Shown here piece by piece: positions 17,227-28,690 of a stretch of 64,000 bases of DNA. Below the pieces are notes generated by a model. It saw only the letters and a list, made by a program, of their open reading frames with translations, ran no database searches and had not been told where the DNA came from. Position numbers and translations under genes: made by a program. The DNA comes from Peribacillus loiseleuriae. Its GTDB lineage: Bacteria; Bacillota; Bacilli; Bacillales; DSM-1321. The DNA lies in assembly GCF_001183985.1 (NCBI RefSeq), contig NZ_LFZW01000001.1, forward strand, positions 2,588,065 to 2,652,064, given 5' to 3'. Within the stretch, counting starts at the first letter, position 1, and each line of letters opens with the position of its first letter.

Positions 17227-18525
17227 TCAATTTTTATATTTCAAGACTTTATTTTTTCCTTTATGAGACCATATAACCACTGGAATGAGTAATAAAGACA
17301 AAATTCCCCCAGTTAATGATAATGTTGTGTAACTTGAATTAGCAACAATCATTCCAGACATGGCTCCACCAGAAGCTCCTGCCAACGCAATAAAGACATC
17401 CAATGTACCTTGAGTCTTAGCACGTGTTGATGTTTCTGTTGAGTCAACAATTAGAGCAGTTCCACTTATTAAACCAAAATTCCATCCTAATCCAAGTAAA
17501 GAAAGAGCAATTATTAGGAGAACCATAGAATCACTTGGTGCAATCGCTGCTACTAAACCTGCTAGAAGTAATGTAACTCCAGAAGCAATAGACATAGCAG
17601 TTCGACCAATCTTATCAACAAGAATTCCCGTAACAAGGGAAGGAAGGTACATTGATCCAATATGAAAACCAATAACAAGACCGACTTCTCTTAAACTATG
17701 ACCATGATGTGCCATATGTACTGGTGTCATTGTCATAATGGCAACCATCACAATTTGAGTAAGTACCATAACTGTGGCACCAACTGTAACTCCTCTTTTA
17801 TTCTTTATTGGTTCTGTAGTTTCCGAATGCCCTTTGGGTTTTTGTTTTTGTTTTTGTTTATTCTCATCAATCATTTTTGCGATAATTAGTGGGTCTGGAC
17901 GAAGCATAACGTAAAGAACAAGACCAGCTAATATAAATGCAACTGCAGATAAAATAAATGGACCAGCAAGTGCTGGAACACCAATAGAAAGAGCAAAATG
18001 TCCCATTACATCCACTAAGTTTGGACCTGCAACTGCACCAAACGTTGTAGAAACCATTGCTATACTAATAGCTGTAGCTCGTTGTTTTTTATTTGCTAAG
18101 TCCGTCCCTGCATAACGTGCTTGTAAATTTGTCGCTGTACCTGCACCGTAAATAAGAAGGGAAGCAAATAAGAGAAAAATACTATTTGTTATCGCTGCAA
18201 TCACAACACCAATTGCACCAACCCCACCTGTCATAAAACCTGTTGTGAGACCTATGCGACGTCCATAACGGTGTGAAAGCTTCCCTACAATTAAAGCTGC
18301 TCCTGCAGAGCCTAAAGTAAATAATGCAGCTGGCAGTCCAGCAAATGCATCTGTTCCCAGAATTTGTTGAGCAAGAAGTGCACCCACAGTAATTCCGGCA
18401 GCTAGTCCTGCCCCACCAAAAATTTGTGAAATACTAACTATTAATAAAGTCCGTATGTATAATTTTTTTTGTTTTTCTGAAGAATCTACAAAACTCTGGG
18501 TTAAATCATAAGTATTTCTAGACAT
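17227..18525 (-). CDS. MFS efflux transporter
   Basis: The protein is 432 aa from the ATG at 18523-18525, which has AGGGG 8 nt upstream. The longer frame to 18555 lacks an RBS. The major-facilitator pattern of about 12 membrane helices is visible, with the loop motif GKLSHRYGRRIGL after helix 2 and its repeat DKIGRTAMSI in the second half. A charged Lys/Gln-rich cytoplasmic linker (KQKQKQKPKGHSE) joins the halves. The gene follows an ArsR/rhodanese regulator on the same strand, 111 bp away, so its substrate probably relates to the metal or sulfur signal sensed by that regulator. Substrate unknown. Confidence 0.85.
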   Translation of the reverse strand: MSRNTYDLTQSFVDSSEKQKKLYIRTLLIVSISQIFGGAGLAAGITVGALLAQQILGTDAFAGLPAALFTLGSAGAALIVGKLSHRYGRRIGLTTGFMTGGVGAIGVVIAAITNSIFLLFASLLIYGAGTATNLQARYAGTDLANKKQRATAISIAMVSTTFGAVAGPNLVDVMGHFALSIGVPALAGPFILSAVAFILAGLVLYVMLRPDPLIIAKMIDENKQKQKQKPKGHSETTEPIKNKRGVTVGATVMVLTQIVMVAIMTMTPVHMAHHGHSLREVGLVIGFHIGSMYLPSLVTGILVDKIGRTAMSIASGVTLLLAGLVAAIAPSDSMVLLIIALSLLGLGWNFGLISGTALIVDSTETSTRAKTQGTLDVFIALAGASGGAMSGMIVANSSYTTLSLTGGILSLLLIPVVIWSHKGKNKVLKYKN

Positions 18526-18636
18526 TTCTAAACCCCTTCTTTCGCAAAATTTCATCCACAGCTTAAAAGGTTACCGTTTTGTCAGTCTATTCAACAAGCT
18601 ATACAATGCTTCCTAATTTAATATCAATCTCCCAGG

Positions 18637-19296
18637 CTAGTTCAATTGTTTTGTGAATTGTTTCCAGTCATGAACACTTTCTTCTAAACGAAATGCATTT
18701 ACGCCACTGGATTTTAAAAGTTCAACTGCTTCAACTGACATTAGACAGTAAGGTCCTCTACAATAAGCAACAACATCACAATTGGTCGGTAAAAAAGAAA
18801 GCTTTTCTTTTAATTCTTCAATGGGTATAGAAACAGCACCAGGAATATGAGATTCTTCATATTCTTCCTTCGGTCGTACATCTAACAATAAAACTTCACC
18901 CTTATCCATCCGATCCTTAAGTTCTGAAAGAGAAACCCCATCCAAATCAAATTGGTTATTTAAGAACTCTTGTTTAATTTGTTGAACTTGTACAAATTGT
19001 TTTTCGGATAAAGTATGCAAAACTGATAAAAAGTCCAAAATTGCTTCATCGGCTAGCTCGTATATGACGTAGTTACCTTTCTTCTTAAACTTTACCAATC
19101 TAGCATTAGAAAGAGTTTGCAAATGTTGAGAAACATTCGCAACAGACATAGTTGTTCCTTTTGATAAAGCTTCCACAGACTTTGGTCCTTGAGATAAAAG
19201 GTCAAGAATCTCTAATCGTTTTGGGCTAGAAAGACTTTTACCTATTCTTGCAAACTCTTGATACAATAAATCTTTTAATTTTCGTTCATTAAACAT
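18637..19296 (-). CDS. ArsR-family regulator fused to a rhodanese domain
   Basis: The protein is 219 aa from the ATG at 19294-19296 with AGGGTG upstream. The N-terminal winged helix covers residues ~15-90 (SSPKRLEILDLLSQGPKSVE, MSVANVSQHLQTLSNARLV, KKKGNYVIYEL). The C-terminal rhodanese domain covers ~120-215 (LLDVRPKEEYEESHIPGAVS). Its active-site loop YCRGPYCLMS retains the catalytic Cys. The ArsR-type metal-binding CxC motif is absent from the winged helix, so signalling may pass through the rhodanese cysteine, for example persulfide or redox sensing (inference). A perfect dyad lies just upstream for autoregulation, and the MFS gene is the likely target. Confidence 0.9.
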   Translation of the reverse strand: MFNERKLKDLLYQEFARIGKSLSSPKRLEILDLLSQGPKSVEALSKGTTMSVANVSQHLQTLSNARLVKFKKKGNYVIYELADEAILDFLSVLHTLSEKQFVQVQQIKQEFLNNQFDLDGVSLSELKDRMDKGEVLLLDVRPKEEYEESHIPGAVSIPIEELKEKLSFLPTNCDVVAYCRGPYCLMSVEAVELLKSSGVNAFRLEESVHDWKQFTKQLN

Positions 19297-19314
19297 AAAA
19301 ATCACCCTTTATCT

Positions 19315-19342
19315 ATTCAAGTATTTTATTGAATACTTGAAT
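19315..19342 (-). promoter_or_regulatory. operator dyad of the ArsR-rhodanese regulator
   Basis: The 11-bp arms ATTCAAGTATT / AATACTTGAAT form a perfect inverted repeat with a 6-bp spacer, 19 bp upstream of the start codon. This is the usual geometry for an ArsR/SmtB-family operator. Confidence 0.8.
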
Positions 19343-19445
19343 TTTAATTCTAACGGCAATCTATTGTCAACAAATATTATTCAACTAACCTGCCACTGTA
19401 GCTTTGTAAAAAAGTTTGATCAAAACTTTTATTAATTTCCTTAGC

Positions 19446-19480
19446 GTTGTAAATCCGCATTTACCTGATACTACCCCTTA
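19446..19480 (+). repeat. 35-bp repeat flanking the MFS/ArsR-rhodanese cassette, direct copy
   Basis: GTTGTAAATCCGCATTTACC and on to TGATACTACCCCTTA is oriented opposite to the copy at 16912-16946. Another direct copy lies at 50219-50252, and a degenerate one near 52045. Confidence 0.75.
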
Positions 19481-19511
19481 AAGTATCACGTGAATACTCT
19501 ATGCAAAGCTA

Positions 19512-19605
19512 GTTAAGTCCGAGGGGCATCACTGCCCCTAACTCCCCTAAGAACCGTACGTGATAGTTTCCTATCATACGGATCAAGCCTTCTTTTTATC
19601 TAAAC
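19512..19605 (-). mobile_element. 3' relic of a second, different group II intron
   Basis: The minus strand reads GATCCGTATGATAGGAAACT and continues ATCACGTACGGTTC. This is a domain V hairpin with its GAAA tetraloop. A domain VI-like stem GGGGCAGTGATGCCCC follows. The sequence differs from the twin introns elsewhere in the window. The intron body and any maturase are missing: the DNA on the 5' side is an arsI stub. Confidence 0.75.
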
Positions 19606-19623
19606 AACTCTTTTATTTAACAC

Positions 19624-19770
19624 AAGGTGTATGTACTAGCTTATCCAGACGGAAATGAATGGGAATTCTTCTACACAAAAGGTGGTGTAGAGACTATCGC
19701 TACTGCGTTCAAATGTTGTGGAACTCAATCAACCAAGGAAGAAATAAAAACCTCCTCTTGCTGTTCATAA
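19624..19770 (+). pseudogene. arsI: ArsI/CadI-type dioxygenase, C-terminal stub
   Basis: The 48-residue open tail reads KVYVLAYPDGNEWEFFYTKG and ends in the Cys-rich FKCCGTQST ... SSCCS*. This matches the C-terminus of the glyoxalase-fold ArsI (organoarsenical C-As lyase) family, with its DPDGNEWEFF metal-ligand strand and terminal Cys pairs. No start or N-terminal half exists; the group II intron relic lies upstream. It was probably once part of the arsenic resistance region. Confidence 0.75.
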
Positions 19771-19829
19771 CCCTAAAAAGTGGCATCATCTTCTTGAACG
19801 GGTGCTTATTAGCCGAATTATCTTTATTA

Positions 19830-19866
19830 AAAAAATTGCGGTAAATCCTAATAGGAGTTACCGCGT
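19830..19866 (-). terminator. terminator of the FTR1 operon
   Basis: GCGGTAA (19838-19844) / TTACCGC (19858-19864). On the minus strand the stem is followed by AATTTTTTT, directly downstream of the lipoprotein gene. Confidence 0.75.
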
Positions 19867-19870
19867 TTTG

Positions 19871-20272
19871 TTATTTTAATTTTTCCACATCAGATAATAC
19901 CGTATCAAGTTCATCTGCTGCTTTATTAAGGGTTTGTTCATCAAGTGGTTCTGTTTTTGCCCCCGCTTCAATTGTATGAAGTGGAGTTTCAACTTTTTCA
20001 TATAGATCGGCACTCTTATCTTTCACTTCATCTTCAAATGTTTGCCATGATTTTTCTAGATTTTCTCCACTTGCTTTTACTTTGGTAGCATCCTTTGCAT
20101 CTAATTGAGTTTTCAAATCAGCGATTGTTTGTCTCATTTCCTTCGCACCATCACTAATGGAAACTGTTGTCTTTGACTCCTCTGTCTTTTTGTCTGTATT
20201 TGCTCCACCACACGCAGCCAATGTTAAAGAAGTGGCAAATAAAATTGGAACGATTAATTTACGCGATTTCAT
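19871..20272 (-). CDS. small lipoprotein encoded with the FTR1 iron permease
   Basis: The 133-aa protein has a signal peptide and lipobox (LTLAACGG) and a mostly helical, charged domain (SISDGAKEMRQTIADLKTQL, ASGENLEKSWQTFEDEVKDK). This resembles the repeats in the N-terminal extracellular part of the upstream permease. It overlaps that gene by 14 bp with GGAGG inside it, so translation is coupled. Its likely role is as an iron-binding or accessory surface protein of the FTR1 system, by context. Confidence 0.75.
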   Translation of the reverse strand: MKSRKLIVPILFATSLTLAACGGANTDKKTEESKTTVSISDGAKEMRQTIADLKTQLDAKDATKVKASGENLEKSWQTFEDEVKDKSADLYEKVETPLHTIEAGAKTEPLDEQTLNKAADELDTVLSDVEKLK

Positions 20273-21758
20273 TTAAGTTTCCTCCAGATTGTAATTTTAC
20301 TTTGTTATCTTTCCTTTTATTTACTATTGCAGCAAACGCCGCAACAACTAGCAATATCATCTGTGGAATAAAACTCTCCCAGGTTGAATATAAAGCAAAA
20401 AAGTCAATCGTTGGAATTGGTGCTTGGGTGGCAGGTAATAGTCCTGCTAGCTGAAGCCCATGAATCCCCATCCCTGTAAACTTAAAGCATAAGTAAAACA
20501 TTAAAATACTTGAGACTAAGAAGAATGGACGCATCGGAATTTTCAAACCTACCTTAAGTATGAGGTAAGATATAACCACAAGTATGAGCAATCCAATGGC
20601 AATACCCAATAAAAGAGAAGTCATTTTTATTGAAGAAGTCATTCCGATAAAGAATAAAACTGTTTCCGTACCTTCACGAAAAACGGCAAGAAAAGATAAA
20701 AGAGCTAAAGAAATTAAGCTTCCAGTATCCAATGCTTTGGTACTTTGGGTACGAATGTACCTCTGCCATTCTGAAATACTTGATTTACTATGAAGCCAAT
20801 AGCTCATGTATAGAAGCATAACTGCTGCAAATACCCCAGTCCAGCCTGCAATTAAGAAGTTGTTACTTCCAAACGCTCCTGCTGAAAATAACAGGTTTAC
20901 AATAGTCCCAAGAATAATACTTACTCCTATTCCTGATCCTACCCCTATCCAAATCCATTTGCTTTTCTCTTCATGACCCGCTTTTCTTAAAAACCCAAGC
21001 AAGGCGACAACGACAAGCAATCCCTCTAATCCTTCACGCAGAAGAATCGTAATCACATCCATCATGTTATAACTTGTCTTCGATACAAGTGGTGAAAGAT
21101 AATCTCGCATTCCTTCAATTGTCTTTTTAGCTCCTGATACATCATTGGAGGATAGCATCGAGTATGACGCAACCATATCCCTTTCTGCATCACCGTATAT
21201 TTTGGAAGATTGGGTAAGGACAACACCTTCGACATTCAACCAAGATTGGCGGAATTTTTCTATATCTCCCTTTGCTCCCTGAATATCATTGTCCTTAATT
21301 TTTGAAAGCGATTGATTAAGCAAAGAGACCAAATCCGCTACATCACCCTTTTGAGCAGAGCTGTCACTACTTTTATCGGACGTTACGGTAAACTTACCGT
21401 CTATAAACTTTTGATTTATGTTTTTTAATCCTATAAGTGCATTTTTAACCTTGTTTTGATTTATTGGTTGTTGAGCCAAGGCAAATGATACTTGCCCCAT
21501 GTTGTCTTCAATATCATGGTAAGCCTGCTGTGATTGTTTTTTAACTCCATCTTCAATTGAGAGCCAAGTGGTTCTAAAGGACTTGAATTGCTCGGAGGCT
21601 GCTTCCATTTCTCCCTTATCCACTGATTGAATAGTTTGAATAATTATATTATTTGCTTGCTGCATATCATCCGATGCACTAGCAGCAAAACTGTTAATTG
21701 GAAGGACGATAAAACCTATAAGTAAAATCAACAGAGTAGTAAATAGCTTGCTCCTCAT
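20259..21758 (-). CDS. efeU: FTR1-family iron permease with extracellular N-terminal domain
   Basis: The 499-aa protein has a signal peptide (to about residue 25) and two helical extracellular repeats (KSFRTTWLSIEDGVKKQSQQ and EKFRQSWLNVEGVVLTQSSK). Then follow about seven membrane helices with the two FTR1 iron motifs: LLREGLEGLLVVV and VFREGTETVLFFI. It is built like B. subtilis EfeU (YwbL). It imports iron through the membrane, normally with an oxidase/peroxidase partner (EfeB) that is not in the window. GGAGG precedes ATG. Two Fur-box-like sites lie upstream. Confidence 0.9.
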   Translation of the reverse strand: MRSKLFTTLLILLIGFIVLPINSFAASASDDMQQANNIIIQTIQSVDKGEMEAASEQFKSFRTTWLSIEDGVKKQSQQAYHDIEDNMGQVSFALAQQPINQNKVKNALIGLKNINQKFIDGKFTVTSDKSSDSSAQKGDVADLVSLLNQSLSKIKDNDIQGAKGDIEKFRQSWLNVEGVVLTQSSKIYGDAERDMVASYSMLSSNDVSGAKKTIEGMRDYLSPLVSKTSYNMMDVITILLREGLEGLLVVVALLGFLRKAGHEEKSKWIWIGVGSGIGVSIILGTIVNLLFSAGAFGSNNFLIAGWTGVFAAVMLLYMSYWLHSKSSISEWQRYIRTQSTKALDTGSLISLALLSFLAVFREGTETVLFFIGMTSSIKMTSLLLGIAIGLLILVVISYLILKVGLKIPMRPFFLVSSILMFYLCFKFTGMGIHGLQLAGLLPATQAPIPTIDFFALYSTWESFIPQMILLVVAAFAAIVNKRKDNKVKLQSGGNLNEIA

Positions 21759-21816
21759 AATTTCCTCCTTATGTACACCATTAATTTTTTAAGTTCCTAT
21801 TTCATTAAATTAATAA

Positions 21817-21831
21817 TGAAAATCATTTTCA
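21817..21831 (-). promoter_or_regulatory. Fur box 1 of the iron permease operon
   Basis: TGAAAATCATTTTCA is a perfect 7-1-7 inverted repeat of the Fur type. Confidence 0.85.
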
Positions 21832-21858
21832 ATTGGCTCTAAAAAATTATATTTTAAT

Positions 21859-21873
21859 TGAGAATGAAAGTCA
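21859..21873 (-). promoter_or_regulatory. Fur box 2, weaker
   Basis: TGAGAATGAAAGTCA matches the 7-1-7 Fur consensus at about 11 of 15 positions, 28 bp beyond box 1. Confidence 0.5.
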
Positions 21874-22037
21874 ATGTTATTTTTTTCGAACATAATGGTT
21901 GTATGGAAATTGTAAAAAAACTTTGCAGATATAAAATATTTAGTGGTCAGGTAAGGCAAACAAAGTATAACTGTAAAAACTGTTTTATTAGCTTAAAAAG
22001 GGAAAGTTCCTTTTCGGCGTTTCTCTTACCTTTCTCC

Positions 22038-22100
22038 TCACAGTTTTACTCTTTGGAGTCGTAAAGCATTCAATACGACAGAGACAGAACTAAAAGCCAT
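22038..22100 (-). pseudogene. heavy-metal P-type ATPase, extreme C-terminal stub
   Basis: The minus-strand frame MAFSSVSVVLNALRLQRVKL followed by TGA is the conserved last transmembrane end of CopA/CadA/ZntA-type ATPases. Nothing else of the gene is present. Confidence 0.7.
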
Positions 22101-22345
22101 CGTGATGTATTAGAAATATCATCGGCCCCTTCACCAAAGCCCCCATTGCATCTGTGTCTGGTAAAATTACGGAAAATTCTTCTCCACCAAGCCGAGCTAC
22201 CAAATCTATTGTCTGCTTCACTGTTTTCTCTAAATAAACCTGCGACTTGCTTTAGACAATCATCCCCTACATAATGACCATAGGAATCGTTAAATCCCTT
22301 ATTGGAATCACATTGCTCTTTTACTGTTTTTAAAAGTGATATTTG
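22101..22345 (-). pseudogene. GGDEF (diguanylate cyclase) domain fragment, frameshifted
   Basis: KGFNDSYGHYVGDDCLKQVA is followed, after a frameshift, by ARLGGEEFSVILPDTDAMGA. These are the substrate-binding helix and the GGEEF active-site loop of a diguanylate cyclase. Both ends are missing: the fragment is joined to a SpoVR tail on its 5' side and an ATPase tail on its 3' side. Confidence 0.75.
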
Positions 22346-22366
22346 TTTTGTAGTTGCCAAACTTTT

Positions 22367-22799
22367 CTTTTCTTAATAAATATTTACGATGTAGCCCTTT
22401 ACCATCATATGAGAAAAGAACTTGTTTCTTCTCAACTATCGACTCCATGTGGACCCCTCTGCCCCAAAGTTGATAAATATAAGGTATCACCTTCTCCAAA
22501 TACTTCAAATCCAACTCAATTCCTTCATATTCATGCTTCAAATACAACTCACCGTTTCTATTGTAATCTCCGTCATTGACTGTGAGGTACGGAAATCCAC
22601 CATTTATACGCATGTTCACGAGTTGATCACGTACTTGCGTCCAATCTTTATCAATGACTTTATAGTCTTTTCCTTGTTTTCTGAATAAGTACATATCTTC
22701 CTTTGTGACCAGTTCTTTTGTTAGGTAGTTTCGTAGAAAGGAAATATCTGATTCCACCTCCCTCACTTCAAATATCTTCTGAAAATATATCTTCCTATT
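22367..22799 (-). pseudogene. spoVR: SpoVR family protein, C-terminal fragment
   Basis: The reading frame [20 protein letters not shown] continues through [40 protein letters not shown] and [20 protein letters not shown] to [12 protein letters not shown], the normal end of SpoVR. The first ~300 residues are missing and the stop codon is lost into the GGDEF remnant. SpoVR is a conserved protein linked to spore cortex formation. The fragment supports a spore-forming host lineage. Confidence 0.85.
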
Positions 22800-22966
22800 T
22801 TTATTAAAATAAGTTTATCATCAAACAACCGAGATCAATTTACAGACATTATCTAAAAACCGAGACGGCTTTTTCTTTAAATGTAATTTATAGAATATCT
22901 CGTCATGATTGGCTATGTAGCAGGACATCAAGCATATCAATCTCGGTTTTTGCTCCAGTATGCGAT

Positions 22967-23022
22967 AAAAAAGTTTGATCATTTCTACGAGCTTTCCTCC
23001 ATTAAAGTTTCCATTAATTGAA
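22967..23022. repeat. dispersed intergenic repeat (intron-target family), copy 2
   Basis: AAAAAAGTTTGATCATTTCT ... CCATTAATTGAAGAAGC has the same arrangement as 5848-5912 and 57115-57170. Confidence 0.5.
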
Positions 23023-23040
23023 GAAGCAAAAAACAAATCT

Positions 23041-23472
23041 CTAACTCAAATTCGAAATATATATCATTTGCCAAGTTCCCTTTACCTTCATTGGTATTTC
23101 ACAAAGAAAAGTTTTAAGGTCATCGTATACTTCTAAATCATCATTTACAATGTGTGAAAAACCCCCTAAATTATCTGCTAGGTGATCTTGTCTTTTACGA
23201 ATAGATTCAGCGTCCTTTAGTAAGGCTTTTTTCATTTCAAAACCTGAGATTATCAGATTCTTAATTCTAAATGAATGGTCAATGGCAATTTCATGTAATC
23301 TAAGATATGTAGCCTCCACGATTGTCCGTTCATTACAGAATAGTTCATGACCGGAATCTATCCTTGACAGAAACAAATTAAAAATGATCAAACTGTATTT
23401 TAAATTCACATCCATTGAATAAAACAGAAAGAATACTAACTTAAATAGAAAATACTCTGGAGAGTATCTCAT
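23041..23472 (-). CDS. hypothetical protein
   Basis: A 143-codon frame starts at ATG 23472 with GGGG upstream. The N-terminus is hydrophobic (LFKLVFFLFYSMD). The C-terminal two thirds are soluble and coding-like (TIVEATYLRLHEIAIDHSFR, AESIRKRQDHLADNLGGFSH). No family was recognised. It could be a 5'-truncated larger gene, since it sits between the graveyard at 22.0-22.8 kb and the glucosidase operon. Confidence 0.4.
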   Translation of the reverse strand: MRYSPEYFLFKLVFFLFYSMDVNLKYSLIIFNLFLSRIDSGHELFCNERTIVEATYLRLHEIAIDHSFRIKNLIISGFEMKKALLKDAESIRKRQDHLADNLGGFSHIVNDDLEVYDDLKTFLCEIPMKVKGTWQMIYISNLS

Positions 23473-23558
23473 CCCCAGAGTATGTTTACACTATTATAAT
23501 TCGATGTAGATTAGATAGAATCTATCTAGATAAACTTTATTTAGACCATCTACACTAG

Positions 23559-24989
<1,431 letters not shown>

Positions 24990-25069
24990 TCATTCCTCCA
25001 GTATCGAAGTATTATTCCTATTGACCGTGTACAGAAAACTTTTTTGCCTAAATTAGGCCGTTTTTGGTA

Positions 25070-27001
<1,932 letters not shown>

Positions 27002-27045
27002 TTAATCCTCCATTTTCTCTTGTATTTATTAACAGAAATAGTGAA

Positions 27046-27072
27046 GGTTTGGCCAACTTAATGTTACCATCC
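27046..27072 (-). promoter_or_regulatory. RAT-like antiterminator element before bglP
   Basis: The minus strand GGATGGTAACATTAAGTTGG and CCAAACC can fold with GG/CC, TGG/CCA and AAC/GTT pairs separated by small internal loops, the layout of ribonucleic antiterminator sites. No clear overlapping terminator follows, so it may be degenerate. Confidence 0.45.
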
Positions 27073-27122
27073 AGCTATGTATTGCATGTTTACAGTCATC
27101 ACCACCTTTAATGTTCCTTTAC

Positions 27123-27965
27123 CTATCTACTCGACTCCCGAACTACCTTTGCTACATGAATGGTCAGATAAATTATTTCATTTGAGGTTAAATCGTATCC
27201 GTATTTCTTATGGATAAATAGTTGAATCTTCGAAACACATTTAAACTCTTTCACATACTTGTTTTTAATGATTTCAAGTAACTCTTCATCAGATTCATCA
27301 CTGTATGTGCTATCCGTAATTAGCCGGGAAGCGAAAAACTTTAAATGGCTAATAAAACGATAAGAGGAAACTGATTCTTCCATAATCTCAACACCAAAAT
27401 GAACTCTAACAATTGTCAGCACTTCTTGAATCAACTGCGTAATCTCTTGTACGATTGGCTGTTCTTTACCCAACTGAGCATTTACAATATGAAAAGCAAT
27501 AAAACCTGCTTCATCGTCAGGTAAACGGATATGTGTTTCTTTTTCTATAATATCCAGTGCTTTCATGCCAATATTAAATTCATCTTTATAAAATCGTTTT
27601 ATCTCCCAAAGAAGTGCATTTTTCACCTGAATTCCTTCACTAATTCTTTGAATTGCAGTATAGGTGTGGTCACTCAATGAAATATAAATACCTTCATTTA
27701 GTTTTTTACCTAATTTGCTTTGGGCATATTCAATAATTTTATCTGAGAGTTTCATATGCTCAATGGGTATGTTATTTAGCAGTTCTTGTAATTTAGTAGA
27801 TATATCTTGATTGGCTATGCGAAAAATTTTATTTACCTTACTTTCATCAATCACATCACCTTTTGATTTTTGATAGCCTATTCCTTTTCCCATAACAATT
27901 ATCTCTTCACCGTTTTTATCTTCCGTAATAACGACATTGTTATTTAGAAGCCTTTTAATTTCCAT
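27123..27965 (-). CDS. licT: BglG/LicT-family transcription antiterminator
   Basis: The protein is 280 aa from the ATG at 27963-27965 with GGGAGTG upstream; the longer frame to 28049 begins inside the leader terminator. The RNA-binding CAT domain is MEIKRLLNNNVVITEDKNGE and IVMGKGIGYQK. Two PRD domains follow: SDHTYTAIQRI and DEAGFIAFHIVNAQLG in the first, HLKFFASRLI and LTIHVAKVVRES in the second. Their histidines are phosphorylated by HPr or the permease. It should bind the leader RNA and prevent termination when beta-glucosides are present. Confidence 0.93.
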   Translation of the reverse strand: MEIKRLLNNNVVITEDKNGEEIIVMGKGIGYQKSKGDVIDESKVNKIFRIANQDISTKLQELLNNIPIEHMKLSDKIIEYAQSKLGKKLNEGIYISLSDHTYTAIQRISEGIQVKNALLWEIKRFYKDEFNIGMKALDIIEKETHIRLPDDEAGFIAFHIVNAQLGKEQPIVQEITQLIQEVLTIVRVHFGVEIMEESVSSYRFISHLKFFASRLITDSTYSDESDEELLEIIKNKYVKEFKCVSKIQLFIHKKYGYDLTSNEIIYLTIHVAKVVRESSR

Positions 27966-28021
27966 ATATTTCACTCCCATCAAGGATATTTTATTGGGAT
28001 CATCTATTATCCCAATATAAC

Positions 28022-28117
28022 AAAAAAAAACCCATTCATTACAATGCATAGAAGTACCTAAAATCTTCTCTGCACACTAATGAATAGGCTTAGCTTGTAT
28101 TTAAACAATTACTACCC
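28022..28117 (-). promoter_or_regulatory. licT leader: RAT overlapping an intrinsic terminator
   Basis: On the minus strand a ~31-nt RAT (28117 to 28087) folds as GG / TAG / TTGT against ACAA / CTA / CC with asymmetric internal loops. Its 3' bases are shared with a terminator whose arms are CCTATTCATTAGTGTGC and GCATTGTAATGAATGGG. A run of nine T follows (28030 to 28022). This is the mutually exclusive antiterminator/terminator arrangement controlled by LicT-type proteins. Confidence 0.75.
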
Positions 28118-28249
28118 AATTCCACTGATATACGTACATAATAGCCTACATTTAAAATATCGTCAACGCCGTTAGGGGACATATCTACAAAAGTAGTAGA
28201 AAAAAAGGCCTCTCAACAATTCAGTGAATTAATGAAAGACCTTTATATT

Positions 28250-28539
28250 TGGAGTGATTTTGTGGTATTTATGACCAATTAAGTGATCACATTGTGAGTT
28301 ATGTATTCGGACATTCAAATAATAATCTACTAGTATTTCAAACAATAAAGCTAGCTATTACGGCATTAAAACCCGGTGAACACCCACTCATCCATAGTGA
28401 GCTAGTTCGTAGGATTGATTCAATAAATAGTTACATTGAGAAGGAAAGTTTACTTGTTCTATTCCTAAATAAGTATAATTTAAAAACGGAAAAAGGACAT
28501 TATGATTTGGCTATTAGAGCATTTTCAAGAGGTGAATGA
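28250..28539 (+). mobile_element. IS3-family transposase (OrfB) fragment
   Basis: The frame HIVSYVFGHSNNNLLVFQTI then LAITALKPGEHPLIHSE matches the DDE/rve region of IS3-type OrfB (SYVxGxxNxxxLVxxxLxxAI ... PLIHSD). The invariant Asp is Glu and the frame decays afterwards (LVRRIDSINSYIEKE). Both ends are lacking. It is not related in sequence to the complete IS3-type element at 43025-44249. Confidence 0.6.
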
Positions 28540-28690
28540 GCTTCTTGCAATGCACAAATAAGAAGTTACGTTGATTCATTATTTAATGAGTTATCTACGG
28601 ATTTGAATGGAAAGTATTTGATAGCAGTAATAACGCAAGGCAAGCATTAACTCAAGAACCTAATAAGTTATTTTATCCTGAGTTCAAGGA

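Noticed and set aside
21858..22064. 68-codon plus-strand frame
   Set aside because: It starts inside Fur box 2 and runs antisense to the ATPase stub; no RBS.
22821..23036. 71-codon minus-strand frame
   Set aside because: It overlaps the dispersed intergenic repeat at 22967-23022, has odd composition and no convincing RBS.
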